NCBI GenBank assembly: GCA_009829735.1
Contig: CM020618.1
Span: 29,612,894-29,676,893, forward strand
Length of the DNA: 64,000 nt
Direction: 5' to 3'
Origin: Pyropia yezoensis
Taxonomy: Eukaryota > Rhodophyta > Bangiophyceae > Bangiales > Bangiaceae
Part shown: positions 9,991-19,886 of the stretch, in pieces
Layout: every line of letters starts with the position of its first letter
Numbering within the stretch: the first letter of the stretch is position 1
Translations under genes and position numbers: made by a program
Notes under the pieces: generated by a model
What the model saw: only the letters and a program-made list of their open reading frames with translations
What the model was told of the DNA's origin: nothing
Database searches by the model: none

Positions 9991-10680
9991 CTGGGGACGA
10001 GGAGAGGCGGCCGACTTGGCTTGGTGCTTCCCCTTTCCGGACTTCGGGTCGCTACTCGCGCCCGCGTTGAGGGTGACCGCTACTACCAGTCCCTCATGTT
10101 TGTCGATATAGCCGAACTTAGCTCCCGATCAAAGATACTTTCTTTGAGGGTGACGGGGGTAGCAACTTGCTACGACCCCTGTCACAGGCTCGAGCCCATC
10201 ACCGACGAGTGAAGGTCCGCCGTCCTCCACCCGCCTAGTTGGCGACGGCTCTATGCCGAAGTTGAATCCAACCCGAGTGGATCTCGCGGGGACAGTCCTC
10301 TCACCTTGGGACGTTCCCTTTGAGTGTACCACCCGGTGGCCGAAGTGCGAACCACCGGTCCGAGGAAGACCCTCAGGGTGAACACCCGACTGGGTCGGGG
10401 TGGCATACCGCCCGCACCGATACCCACGGCCCTGCTGGCTGGAGTGCCTCTAGCACCTCCGCGACCCCAGGTACACCCTGTGTCTGGCCAGTATTCAAAG
10501 GCGCCGGAGTAAAGTCGTCACCGGAGAGTTTCCCGAACGTCGGGAGGTCCGATCCAGCCGTGTTGGCTAACGATCCACACGACACAGTCCAAGACCACCG
10601 TTCCTCTGAGACAGAGGGCCCCCTACACCCGGGTGCACCCGGAGGTAAAGGTTACCTCTGTCCCCTGCTGCTCCACCAAA
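9991..10680 (-). other. Internal leader region of the nested Ty3/gypsy element
   Basis: This lies between the 5' LTR (right) and the pol remnant. The right edge carries the primer-binding-site-like sequence. No Gag with a zinc knuckle could be recognised on either strand; short frames here do not look like a complete protein. Confidence 0.5.
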
Positions 10681-11149
10681 TGTGGCAAAAACCACTCGCA
10701 CACACAGTACCCAAGTTGGGGCGGTGTGCGAGGGCTGCCTCCCGTGTCGGGGGAACCGGAAGAAGTGCAAGTCGCACACACTCTATCCCTGTTGTGGGGC
10801 AATCCCCCCACGGACAAACAAGAAGATGGTGTGTGGTCCAACAGTTTCTTGGTCGGGACGGGGACGCAGGGCCAAGCCCCGCTGTCCCTCCCCTTATCCC
10901 CCCAGGGTCCACTCAGAATCTCGCCACTCAGAATCTCCCACCCCAGCACCTGCCCACCGGGCCACACGAAAATTCAAGACGATAAATGCAGAAAACCCTC
11001 AAATCCAAGTTGGATTTACTACTAAGCTAACTATCCCAAACTTAGGGAATATGGACCCAAATGCAGGGGGAGGAACGGATCAGGCTAGTGGCCTGCCGCC
11101 CCTTGCATGGCATGTGTTGCCCCCCTACCTGGGGGTCAATACTGCCACA
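10681..11149 (-). repeat. 5' LTR (right) of the nested Ty3/gypsy element
   Basis: 469 bp, same length and apparently same sequence as 6136-6604. It is followed by the second copy of the ACACC target duplication at 11150-11154. Confidence 0.93.
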
Positions 11150-11169
11150 ACACCGACGCAGTCGTGTGG

Positions 11170-12758
11170 CCGCGGGTGGCGGATCTGCGCACGGGCTCTC
11201 GGCTCGCCTCTTCGAGGCCGTTTGGTACATACTTTGCTGCACCGCAAGCGGTATCAGCGTTTTGGGTCATCCCCCCCCGCCGTCTACGGCGGGTGTCATT
11301 CCCTCCACCCGTTCGGGGCGCTCGTCCGCGCGCGGCGCCACTGCCTCCGGCGGGCCGGTTGCCGCGCCGGAGCCGGGCTCCCGCCAGGACTCGGAGGTCG
11401 TGGCGGCGGCGGCGGCGGCGCTGGCGGCATCGGCCGCCTCGTCGGCCTCCTCCTCCTCGGCGTCCTCGACGTCTGCGTCTTCTTCTTCCTCTTCCTCTGC
11501 GGCGGCCACGGCGACCCCCGGCGCGGCCGACGCGGCGGGCCCCGCCGGGGCGGGCGCGGCGTCCGCCGCCCCGACAGGGTCATCTGCCGCTCCTTCCGAC
11601 GAGGTCGTGGCGGTTGACACGCCGCTGGCGCCGCCTCGTCCGGCGGCTTCCCGCTGTCGGGGTGCGGCGACCACCACCCCTCCCGCCACACCACACAAGA
11701 AGAACAAGCGCGCCGCACTGGCCCCCGGCGCCGCCCCCACGACACCGGATCCCTTGCGAGGCTTTACACCCGAGACTTCGGGCGCCCTCGCTCGGGCGTT
11801 TGCCCAACCGGTGGCGCCGGCGGCGGTCGCCGAGCCGCCCGCATATTCTCGAGGCACCCCTCCGGCGGCGTCCGCGGCCGTCGACGTCGGCGACGATGAC
11901 GACTGGGGGCCCGAGCCGGCGCAGCCGTCGCGTGCGCGCTCGCGCAGCGGCCGCTTCCCGCCCGGCGGGGCCGACGACGGGGGGGGCTTTGTTGCCAGCG
12001 GCGCCGGGCGCGGCGGCCCCCGTGCCGCTTTTTCCCGTGCCGCGGTGGACGCCGTCAACGACGGCTGCCCCCGCATCGAGGGTTTTGGGCTCCCCTCCCG
12101 ACTCGCCCGTGAGGGCGTGTTCCCCGAGCCATTCAAGCCCAGGGGCGACACGGACTTCTCCGCCGAGTTTGGCAGCGGCGGGCGGAACGCCAAGGAGGCC
12201 ACCGTGCTCTACATGGCGTGCGCGTGGCTCCAGAACCTCAACAACGCCATCGCAGACAACGAGTCGGCCGCCTCCACCGCCACCCCCACCCTCTCTGCCT
12301 CGCTCGACGTCACCGCCTCCGCCCGCACCCATGTCTACCAGACCTGCAGCCTCCTCGCAACCCGATACGAGGTTCTCCTCCGCTGGCGGACGGACCAGAC
12401 CTACGCCGCCTTCCTGCACGACGCCGTCCTCGAGTCCAACCACACGCCGTTCACCAACGCCGCCACAGCCGGCTACCACGAGCTTGCCGCTCGGGACCGC
12501 GCCGTGCACGTCGCACGGGCCCAAGGTCGGGCCTTGGCACGGGTCCCTGCGGCCCCAGGCGGGTGGGACGCCCCCCCGCTCGCGTGGTCGCGTGGTGGCG
12601 GCGGGCGCAGCGGTCGCGGCGACGGCGGTCAGGGCGACGGGGGGCGCGGCGACCGCGGACGCGGACGCGCGCGCACGGAGCGGAAAGCGGCCCGCCACGC
12701 CGCTGCCAAGGCCGCGGCACAAGCGGCCAAGGCTGCCGCAAGACCGCCGACCGGCTGA
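11170..12758 (+). pseudogene. Gag-like ORF of the tyrosine-recombinase element
   Basis: One frame stays open up to the stop at 12758. The N-terminal half is Ala/Ser/Pro-rich low complexity. A folded-looking stretch follows (FSAEFGSGGRNAKEATVLYMACAWLQNLNNAI ... HVYQTCSLLATRYEVLLRWRT, helical and Leu-rich). The C-terminus is Gly/Arg/Lys-rich (GGGRSGRGDGGQGDGG), probably nucleic-acid binding. This fits the first ORF of DIRS-group elements. Its true start cannot be set because the nested LTR element lies just upstream. Confidence 0.6.
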
Positions 12759-12769
12759 CATGCCGGCTT

Positions 12770-14637
12770 TTTGTGCGGGGGGCGGCTGCCCAGGGCCGCC
12801 GCTGTTAGTCCCACTGGGCAGAGGCGCAGCGCCCTTAGCGCTGCACCACGTCGGCCCCTCCACCGACCTACGATTGTCTATCGCCACCCCCCCGCCCCCG
12901 CCGACGACGGAGGACCTGCCCGCCTGGTCGTGCCCTCCTCCCTCGGCCCCGACCGTGCTGCTGGCCAAGCCCGACGTGTTTCCGGGCCAGCCCCCGCCGT
13001 ACGAGTCGGTTCGCGCCCGCCTCTCCACCTGGCGGACGATCGGCGCAAGCCGGTGGATCCTTTCCACCCTGTCGACCGGTCTCACCCTGCCATGGCTCTC
13101 CCCACCGCCGCCGTACCGTGCCCGCCCTATCCGGCAGCCGCCCGACGAGACCCGCTGGGCGTCCACCGAGATTGCGCGCTAGGTGAGGCGCGGCTTCGTG
13201 CGCCAGGCCAAGGCGGCCGAGGCGCGCCGCGCCCCGTGGAACGCAGCGACCTTCGTGGCCGACGCGGCCCGCAAGCCCCGCTTGGTGGTGGACCTGTCCG
13301 AGATCAACTCGTACCTGGCGGATCGCCCCTTCAGGTACGAGTCGTTGGCGTCGTTCGTCGCCCAGCTGGAGGCGGGCGACCACATGGTGTCATGGGACAT
13401 CTCCGACGCCTTTCACCACATCTTACTGGACCCGGCCGACAGCGCGCGGCTGGCGTTCGAGGTGGCTGGCATCCTTTACTTCCCACTGTCCCTGCCCTTC
13501 GGCCTCAAGTTGGCCCCCTGGGCTCTCACCAAGGTCCTTCGCCCTGTTCTTGCCCACCTGCGCGCGCGGGGCTTTGCCCCCATCGGCTACATGGACGAAT
13601 TTGCGTCGGTGGCCACGGGAGGTCGCCCAGGATCGAAGGCAGCCGCCACGTCGGTGCGGCGCCGCGCCGTCCGCCTCTTCCGGCGCTTGGGCTTCCAAGT
13701 CCACCCATCGAAGGGCGCCGCCACGGGCACAACGTCGCTGGACCTGTTGGGCTTTCGGATCGACACGGTCCGCCGCCTACTGCTCCTGCCGCCGCGCCGC
13801 CTCGATGCCGTGGTCGGAGCGGCCCACTCCCTCCGCCGCGCGGCCTCTTCGCACCGTCGGTGGATCCGGGTGCGCGCGCTGCAGCGGTTTTGCGGCCTGG
13901 CCGTGTCCTGCTCGGCGGCCGTCCCCCTCGCCCGCTTCTACCTACACAGCATTTACCGGTGCGTGGCCGACGCCCACGGCCGGTCCCAGACGCGCTTGAC
14001 GTCGGCGGCGCTGACGGAGGTGGCCTGGTGGTCTGTGCTGGCGACCTCCACCGAGGTGGGGCGAGCCTTGTGGCAGCAGCCGGTTGTCGCCGAGTTGACG
14101 ACCGACGCATGCGGCTACGGATGGGGGGCCGAGCTCAACCGATCGGTGCCGGCCAGGGGCTTCTTCTCGCTCGAGGAGCAGGCCGACCACATCAACGTCC
14201 AAGAGCTATCCGCCCTCGACAAGGCACTGGACTGCTTCCCGTCCACGAGCGGGCCGGGAGTCCTTCGCCTGCGCCTGGACAGCACGGTCAACGTGGCGGT
14301 CATCAACAATATGACTACGCGGTCGCCTGCTCTCAAGGCCGTCCTCAACCGCATCGTCCACAAGTTGGCCTCCCGTGGCCTGCGCGCCGAGGCCACATGG
14401 CTGTCCTCTCTCGCCAATGCGCGCGCCGACAAGCTGTCACGAGACAACGACTCTTCAGACTGGCGCCTGCACGCGGACGTGTTTGCCGCCCTCTCCCGCG
14501 CGTGGGGACCCTTCGACATCGACCGCTTCGCGACGGCCGAAAACCGCCAACTGCCCCGCTTCAACAGCCTCTTCATGTTGGCCGGTACCGAGGCCATGGA
14601 CGGCTGGGCCCAGCCGTGGGGGGAGGCTGCCAACTAA
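12770..14637 (+). pseudogene. Reverse transcriptase and RNase H of the tyrosine-recombinase element
   Basis: N-terminal part shows the DIRS-type lead-in (RLSTWRTIGASRWIL). Then come RT blocks: PRLVVDLSEIN, HMVSWDISDAFHHILLDP, FPLSLPFGLKLAPWALTK, and the palm motif in IGYMDEFA. An RNase H region follows (ELTTDACGYGWGAELN, QELSALDKAL, LRLDSTVNVAVINN, LSSLANARADKLSRDN). Order and motif style match DIRS-group rather than LTR elements. The region is broken (about one or two breaks). Confidence 0.85.
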
Positions 14638-14719
14638 GTCAACCCACCGATCGCGCAGCTGGACCTGGTCCTACCCAAGCTGCAGAGGGACCGTGCAGCC
14701 GCCCTCGTCATTGCTCCCG

Positions 14720-15932
14720 AATGACCGGCCTTTCCGTGGTGGCGCCGCCTGCTGGCGGCATCCAGCGCCGCAGTGTACCTCCCGCAGTCGGCGCGTCTGT
14801 TCACGCACGGCCGCTGGGCCGCGCGCGGCAGACAGCCGTCCTGGCGGACGGCCGCACTGTGGATCGACTGCAGCGGCCCTGCGCGCAAAGTGTTGCGTGG
14901 CGGGATGTTACCGAGGCCAACACCGTGGCCGCCCTCGGCGCTGTGAGTGCTGGCGCTGCAACGGCCCGCATCATCCTAGGCTCGGCCATCACCCACCGGA
15001 CGGCGGCCGGCTACAACCGTCAATGGGTGTACTACGCCGACTTTTGCAGTGCCAACGGGTGGCCTGCCCTGCCCACCACCGACGCTGCCATCTCATGCTA
15101 CTTTGCCGCCATGTGCGAGCGCGGGCTCAAGCCGTCCACCATGCGTAGCTACCTCACCGCGGTCAACAACATGCACGCGGCCAAAGGCTTTAGCAAGCCT
15201 GCCGCGGGCCCGCTGCTGGCCAAGGTCCGCGAGGGCTGGGCCCGCCTGGTCGCCGACAACACGAACTCCTTGCCGGCAGCCCGCGGCCCGCTCTCCCCCG
15301 AGCACGTCTGGGACATCAGGAAGTTAGCCCGACGCGTACCCGACCCCGAGTAGCGGCGGCAGCTGACCGCCATCGTCCTTTGCTTCCTCGTGTGCCGCCG
15401 CACGGCCGAGGTCATCGAGCTGCAGTTCCAGGACATCTTCGCGCTCGCGGATGGGGCGTTTCACATCAACGTGAACCGGTACAAGAATGCCGAAGGCCGC
15501 GACGACCCCCGCCGGCAAATCTACACCATCCCACGCGACCCCAAGCTGTCCCACGATCCTGCCCAGTCGTTACTGCGCGCCATGCGCGACGAGCTGGTCG
15601 CTGACGCCGCCCCGCCCAACCGTATGGTCTTCTCCACCCCGTCCATCCACCGCGCACCGACGGTGGACGATTTGACCTCGTGGCTGCACAAGGCTATGGC
15701 GGCGCTCGGCGCCGCCCCCCCGCCCGGCGTCCTGTACTCGTCGTATAGCTGCCGGGCAGGTGGCGCAACCGCCCTCCACGTTATCGGGGTACCGATGGTC
15801 GCAGTCGCGGCAATGCTGGGCCACAAGGACAACGACACCCGCACGGCCATCGCCAAGTACGTGTCTGTGCTGGCGCCCTTCTCCTCCGCGGCACTGCGCC
15901 TTTGCGGCCGCTGGCTGCGCGCCGCCCCGTGA
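14720..15932 (+). pseudogene. Tyrosine recombinase of the DIRS-like element
   Basis: The N-terminal core-binding part is recognisable (TAAGYNRQWVYYADFCS ... STMRSYLTAVNNMHAAKG). The catalytic half contains the first Arg region (FLVCRRTAEVIELQ) and the closing block (SCRAGGATALHVIG ... AMLGHKDNDTRTAIAKYV) with the R...GH...Y arrangement of tyrosine recombinases. Such enzymes integrate circular cDNA. The region is broken (about one or two breaks). Confidence 0.85.
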
Positions 15933-15964
15933 CGGTCGTCACCCAGCGCGGCCATCTCCCTCTG

Positions 15965-16446
15965 CTGGCACACCCGCGTCTCGCAGTCATGAGTAATGTG
16001 TCTTGTTTCTGAGGTTTAAGGCGTTATGTTTGTGCCTAGCGGGTGGGATCCCGATCTCCCCGGCGGAGGGGGAGAGGGTCGGGCTACTTGGTGTATCCGG
16101 CGCGGCCGGGCCACCTGTCCGCCCGACGGGTACAAGAGGAGAGGCAAGACGGGGGGATCGCACCGGCCGCCGTCGACCGGCACGTTCGTTTGCCCTCGCG
16201 CCCCTCCCACCTTCCCGGCGTGGCGCCCGTCGGCGACCTCCCGGCCGCCTTCTTCTCTTTCCTCTTGCTTCCTTCTCTGCTTTACTATCTTCTTACGCCT
16301 GCCTACCTCCGCGGTGGCACGCTGTTTACCCTCTTGTGTGGGCACGGGCAACTTCCCGCGCCCTATGCTCGGCCAGGCCGGTAGGCCTGGCCGCGGCTTA
16401 CTAAACTGTACCAACTGGCACACCCGCGTCTGGCAGGCATGAGTAA
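15965..16446 (+). repeat. B1-A2 ... B2 right terminus of the tyrosine-recombinase element
   Basis: B1 is 15965-15996, A2 is 15997-16202 and B2 is 16415-16446. Between A2 and B2 lies a 212-bp CT-rich segment not repeated at the left end. B2 ends in GAGTAA, and unique sequence resumes at about 16447, 40 bp before the next ATG. Confidence 0.8.
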
Positions 16447-16486
16447 TTCGCCCACGCTCCCCGCCGGCCCACCCCCTGCCCTGACC

Positions 16487-16819
16487 ATGAAGGGGGCGTC
16501 TGTCAAGCTGTTTATGGTTCTTGCCATCTTGGCGGCCTTTGCGTGCGTGGCCCACGGGCTGCCGTTCGAGTGGCACCAGGGCCTGGGCAACGACATCTGG
16601 GCGCAAGGATGCGACTTTCTTGGCAATGACATCCGCACGGTGCCCATGACGCACGCGCTCTCGTGCGGGGACACGTGCCGTGGCTACACCGGGTGCAACC
16701 ACTGGGCGTGGAACCGGGACCAGTGCTTCCTCAAGAGCGCGGACTCTGTATGGATCACCGACGCCGTCCAGTACAGAGGCTCTACCTACGCGACGTGCGG
16801 CCTCATGAACTCGCTCTAG
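16487..16819 (+). CDS. Small secreted PAN/Apple-domain protein
   Basis: The product has 110 residues. Residues 1-24 form a signal peptide (basic start, then LFMVLAILAAFACVAHG). The mature part holds six cysteines (42, 60, 64, 70, 80, 104) and the pattern GCDF-GNDI ... C-x3-C-x5-C-NHWAWN ... QCFLKS, as in PAN/Apple domains, which bind proteins or carbohydrates outside the cell. The single-domain size suggests a cell-wall or secreted lectin-like protein; the ligand is unknown. ATG 16487 is preferred to the in-frame ATG at 16439, because the latter lies in the B2 repeat of the mobile element and would hide the signal peptide. The mobile element ends about 40 bp upstream, so normal expression is doubtful. 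The frame is intact. Confidence 0.75.
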   Translation: MKGASVKLFMVLAILAAFACVAHGLPFEWHQGLGNDIWAQGCDFLGNDIRTVPMTHALSCGDTCRGYTGCNHWAWNRDQCFLKSADSVWITDAVQYRGSTYATCGLMNSL

Positions 16820-17147
16820 TAGTACGCGAAAGCGTACAAGCGGCACCGCGGGAGTCGACCGGACCAACCGGTCGGCTCCCAGACAAGAGCCGCAGCCCAG
16901 CCCTGCCGAGAATAGCAGCTGATAGGGTAACGGGATGTGCCGCTCGATATGTCCATGCTTTTCTTCATCCGTCCTGTACTTGTCTCACGTGCTGTGTAGA
17001 GGCGTGATGAGACGCTTTGGGTCGGCTATGAAGAATCGAATCCTCTTGTGCTGCGCCCCGCTACCCTTGCCTGTTGCCATGCCCCCCACGGTCAAGAAAG
17101 CAAGAGATCAAACAAAACAGAGATCACAAAATACCTGGACTATCACA
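16820..17147 (+). other. 3' flank of the PAN gene with hairpins
   Basis: Right after the stop codon is GTACGC-GAAA-GCGTAC (16821-16836), a perfect hairpin with a GNRA-type loop. At about 16850-16880 a second inverted repeat (CGACCGG ... CCGGTCG, flanked by GGGAG ... CTCCC) follows. Either could act in 3' end formation or mRNA stability. The rest shows no gene. Confidence 0.5.
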
Positions 17148-17448
17148 TAAGAGCATGTCTATCGGTGGAGCTAAAACCCATACCCATTCAGCTACTTTTT
17201 ATAGCGATAGCTCCGAGCATGTCTATCGGTCCTGAGCCATCCTGGCGTCTTCAGCAGACTTGCATGTCGAAATGAGAGCCACTTGATGTGGAATTCTATT
17301 TAATTTGCTAAGTCTGAAGGGTTTGAAGAGTGGCGAGACAACGCACACGCTCGTGAATCGCTGCCAACATCCCTGCCTGCCTGTCATTGCGTGACCCGTC
17401 TCACCCTCCGACATTCCCTACCCCCGCCCCCCTCCCGTTTTTTTTCCA

Positions 17449-18798
17449 ATGGACGACCTATTTACGCACCTGTTGAGCGACGATGACGAGGAGGAGGCTG
17501 TTATCGAAGTATGCTTAGCTGCTGCAACGGCCGGCGGGGCTGCGCTCGAGCCAGTACCAGCAGTGTGGGGCGGGCGGCAGGTAGGGTCGGCTTCGAACAT
17601 AAGCCGAGGTGCGTGTTCCTGGTTTGCCGACTACCTGTCATCCTCTCCGAGGTATACCTCCTCCCACTTTCGCGGAGTGTTCCGAGTTCCTCTCCGGTTG
17701 TACCATATCCTGGAGCGCGAGCTGCCCCTCGTGGACCCGACGCTTCTGCAGCGGACCGACTGCACGGGCAGGCGTGGCCATCCCTTCCACGTCAAGATTC
17801 TGAACTCGCTACGGCGTCTGGGCACTGGTCGATCTTTTCGAGATCTCGACGACCACTCCCGCATGTCGGTGGAGGCTCAACGACAAGCTTTTGTAGTCGT
17901 CCTCCGTGCCGTGCGGTCCCGATTTGGACCTCAATTTTTGAACCGGCATCCGACTGCAGCTGAGCTCGCGGCCCTGACGGACAGATTTGCGGCGCGTGGT
18001 CTCCCAGGCTGTATGGGGTCAGTGGACTGCATGAAAATCAAGTGGAAGAACTGCCCCAGAGCCTTCAAAGGACAGTACCACAACCCTAAGGACGGAAAAC
18101 TGGCGGTGCTGTCGTGCCAGGCGCTCGTGGACGGGGACCTGTATTGCTGGGACTGGTTTGCTGGTCGGCCAGGTACGAACAACGATATCACTGTTGCCAG
18201 CCACAGCCCCCTCTTCTCCGAGATATTGTGCGGCCGCCGGTGCATCCATCTTCCTGGTGGCTACGTTCTGAACGGAATCCGACGTTCCTGGCCACTCTAC
18301 TTTCTCGGCGACAGCATATACCCGCGATGAGCGATTTTCTTTCTTCCCGGCTCGGGTGCAACAAGCGAGAAAGAGATTCACGCCAAGAAGTGCCAAGAAG
18401 CGATACGTAAGGATGTTGAGAGGTTTTTCGGGTGTCTTCAGGGGCGCTTTCGGATACTGCGTCAAGACAGGGAAGAGTGGAGTGACAAGTTGATATTGCA
18501 GGTTGCGGACGTGTGCATTATCTTGCACAATTTGATTGCATCCATGGATAAGCATGGGGAGCTCGCCGGCAAGGCGGATGATGGGGGGGAGTCTGTTGGC
18601 GTGCTGGATGAGTTTTACGAGTGCCTCCCTGGTATGCATGGGGCCGGGGATATTGCTTCACCTGTGGGACCTTGTGTTGGGCTGGCGTCCTTGGTGGAGC
18701 GCTCGGACGAGGTCATGAGCGAGAGTGGGCATGTTGCTCTGCGTGCTTCATTGATTGATCACTTGTGGTCGGTTCGTGGGGAGACACAACAGCCATGA
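17449..18798 (+). pseudogene. PIF/Harbinger transposase (DDE_4 type) with one in-frame stop
   Basis: Acidic N-terminus, then the helix-rich region before the catalytic core (HPFHVKILNSLRRLGTGRSFRDLDD). Catalytic residues: Asp193 in GSVDCMKIKW, Asp246 in PGTNNDITV, and Glu324 in KDVERFFGCLQGRF. A TGA at 18328-18330 follows IYPR where relatives usually have Trp (YPRW), so a single TGG-to-TGA change is the likely cause. The same frame then runs on to 18798 with normal family sequence (QVADVCIILHNLI). The copy would make a truncated 293-residue product lacking the Glu, unless read through. Confidence 0.9.
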
Positions 18799-19886
18799 TG
18801 GTGGTCCGCTCGTGGTGTCTGTTTGTGGCGAGACGCAACTGTACTGATGGCTATGTGTTTTTCTTGCATAGTATCTCTCGTGTTTGCAAGAGCAAGAGCG
18901 CTTTGACTGAATGCCACGAGCGCGCACACCATGCACGGTCTAAGCCTCTCATGAATTCCGGGTCCGGAAGTACCCCACAAAATGCACATTAGGCCCAAAT
19001 CCAAAACAATCCAAAATTCTGTGAATATCAGCAATTCTCGTGCGCACAACGGCCCCCGTCGACGGGACCAGGGATCGTGTCGGCCGCGGCAGCCGAGGCG
19101 GCGACGGCGGCGGCGTCGCCGTTTGTCGCCAGGGCAGAGAAAACAGCTCACTTCCCGGGGGTGCGCGTATCTAGGGGGGGATGCCTGGCAGGGGGGGGGT
19201 GGGGGGAGCGACGGGATGCGGTGGCGTCGGATGCGTCGGCACCATTGCTGATGAGGGCGGGTCAGGATGAGCGGAACGGGACCAGTCAATGGAGGCGACG
19301 GCGTAGGTAGGCTCTGTGCCGCTGTTGTCGTTGCGGCGGTGGCCGCCAAAAAGCCACCATTCGGGTACGGAGGGGGGGGGGAAGGTTCTTCGAGAGGGGC
19401 GGCCGAATCTCGGAAGGGGGACGCTTGCTGGTAGAGCGAGGGGGTGCGGTGGCGTCTGCGGCGCCGGCGCCGTTGCTGAGGAGGCTGAGACTGGACGAGC
19501 GAGTAGTTGCGGCCGCGTAGGTAGGGTCTGTGCCGTGTTGCCGCTGTGGCGGTGGTCACGAAAAAGCCACCACTCGCATGGGGGGGGCGGGCAGGGGGGA
19601 CCACGCGGGGGGGGGGGGGGGGTTCGAGCGAGGCGGCCGGATCTCATTGAGGATTTTGGAAGGGCAGGTGGGGGGCGCGGAACGTCTGACAGCGGGGTGC
19701 GCTTCACTGTTCTCCGCACAATGCCATGTTTGAAGCCCCAGAAACACAAGAAAAGTTCGAAGGACTGTGGTACACGTGGCCCAAAATGACAAAAAATGGA
19801 GATTATTGAAAACGACTGGAAAGCAAGTCATTGCAACAGATAACTGTCGCTGACATGAGACAAACAAAGGCAAGCACAAGTTCCCG
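18799..19886. other. Non-coding interior of the Harbinger element with a diverged tandem repeat
   Basis: A unit of about 215-230 bp occurs twice, at about 19217-19440 and 19446-19650. Matching landmarks are GCGGTGGCGTC..., GCGTAGGTAGG(C/G)TCTGTGCCG and AAAAAGCCACCA. Several G runs separate them. No credible coding frame lies between the two convergent genes. Confidence 0.55.

Larger units (their letters stand above)
6136..11149 (-). mobile_element. Young Ty3/gypsy LTR retrotransposon nested in the tyrosine-recombinase element
   Basis: LTRs of 469 bp at 6136-6604 and 10681-11149 begin TGTGGCA and end GCCACA and look identical by eye. ACACC at 6131-6135 and 11150-11154 is the 5-bp target duplication. 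The pol remnant is on the minus strand, so the 5' LTR is the right one. Just inside it, reading -, TTTGGTGGAGCAGCAGGGG resembles a primer-binding site. A purine tract (GAGGAGAGGGGAG on -) abuts the left LTR. A long ORF of opposite sense lies between pol and the 3' LTR, the same layout as in the element ending at 4683. Pol is reduced to small parts, so the copy is non-autonomous and broken. Confidence 0.92.
5902..16446 (+). mobile_element. Tyrosine-recombinase retrotransposon (DIRS/PAT/Ngaro-like) with a nested LTR element
   Basis: Coding parts in order on +: gag-like region, reverse transcriptase plus RNase H, tyrosine recombinase. Terminal organisation is A1 ... B1-A2 ... B2. A1 (5902-6107) and A2 (15997-16202) are 206-bp direct repeats with a few differences. 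B1 (15965-15996) and B2 (16415-16446) are 32-bp copies differing at about two positions. Split direct repeats of this kind are known in PAT and Ngaro elements, which recombine through a circular intermediate and leave no target duplication. Removing the LTR element nested at 6136-11149 gives about 5.5 kb, normal for the family. The copy is broken in a few places. Confidence 0.85.

Noticed and set aside
11061-11169. Reading the gag-like frame of the tyrosine-recombinase element back through the LTR
   Set aside because: The upstream part belongs to the nested LTR element, so it is not part of that gene.
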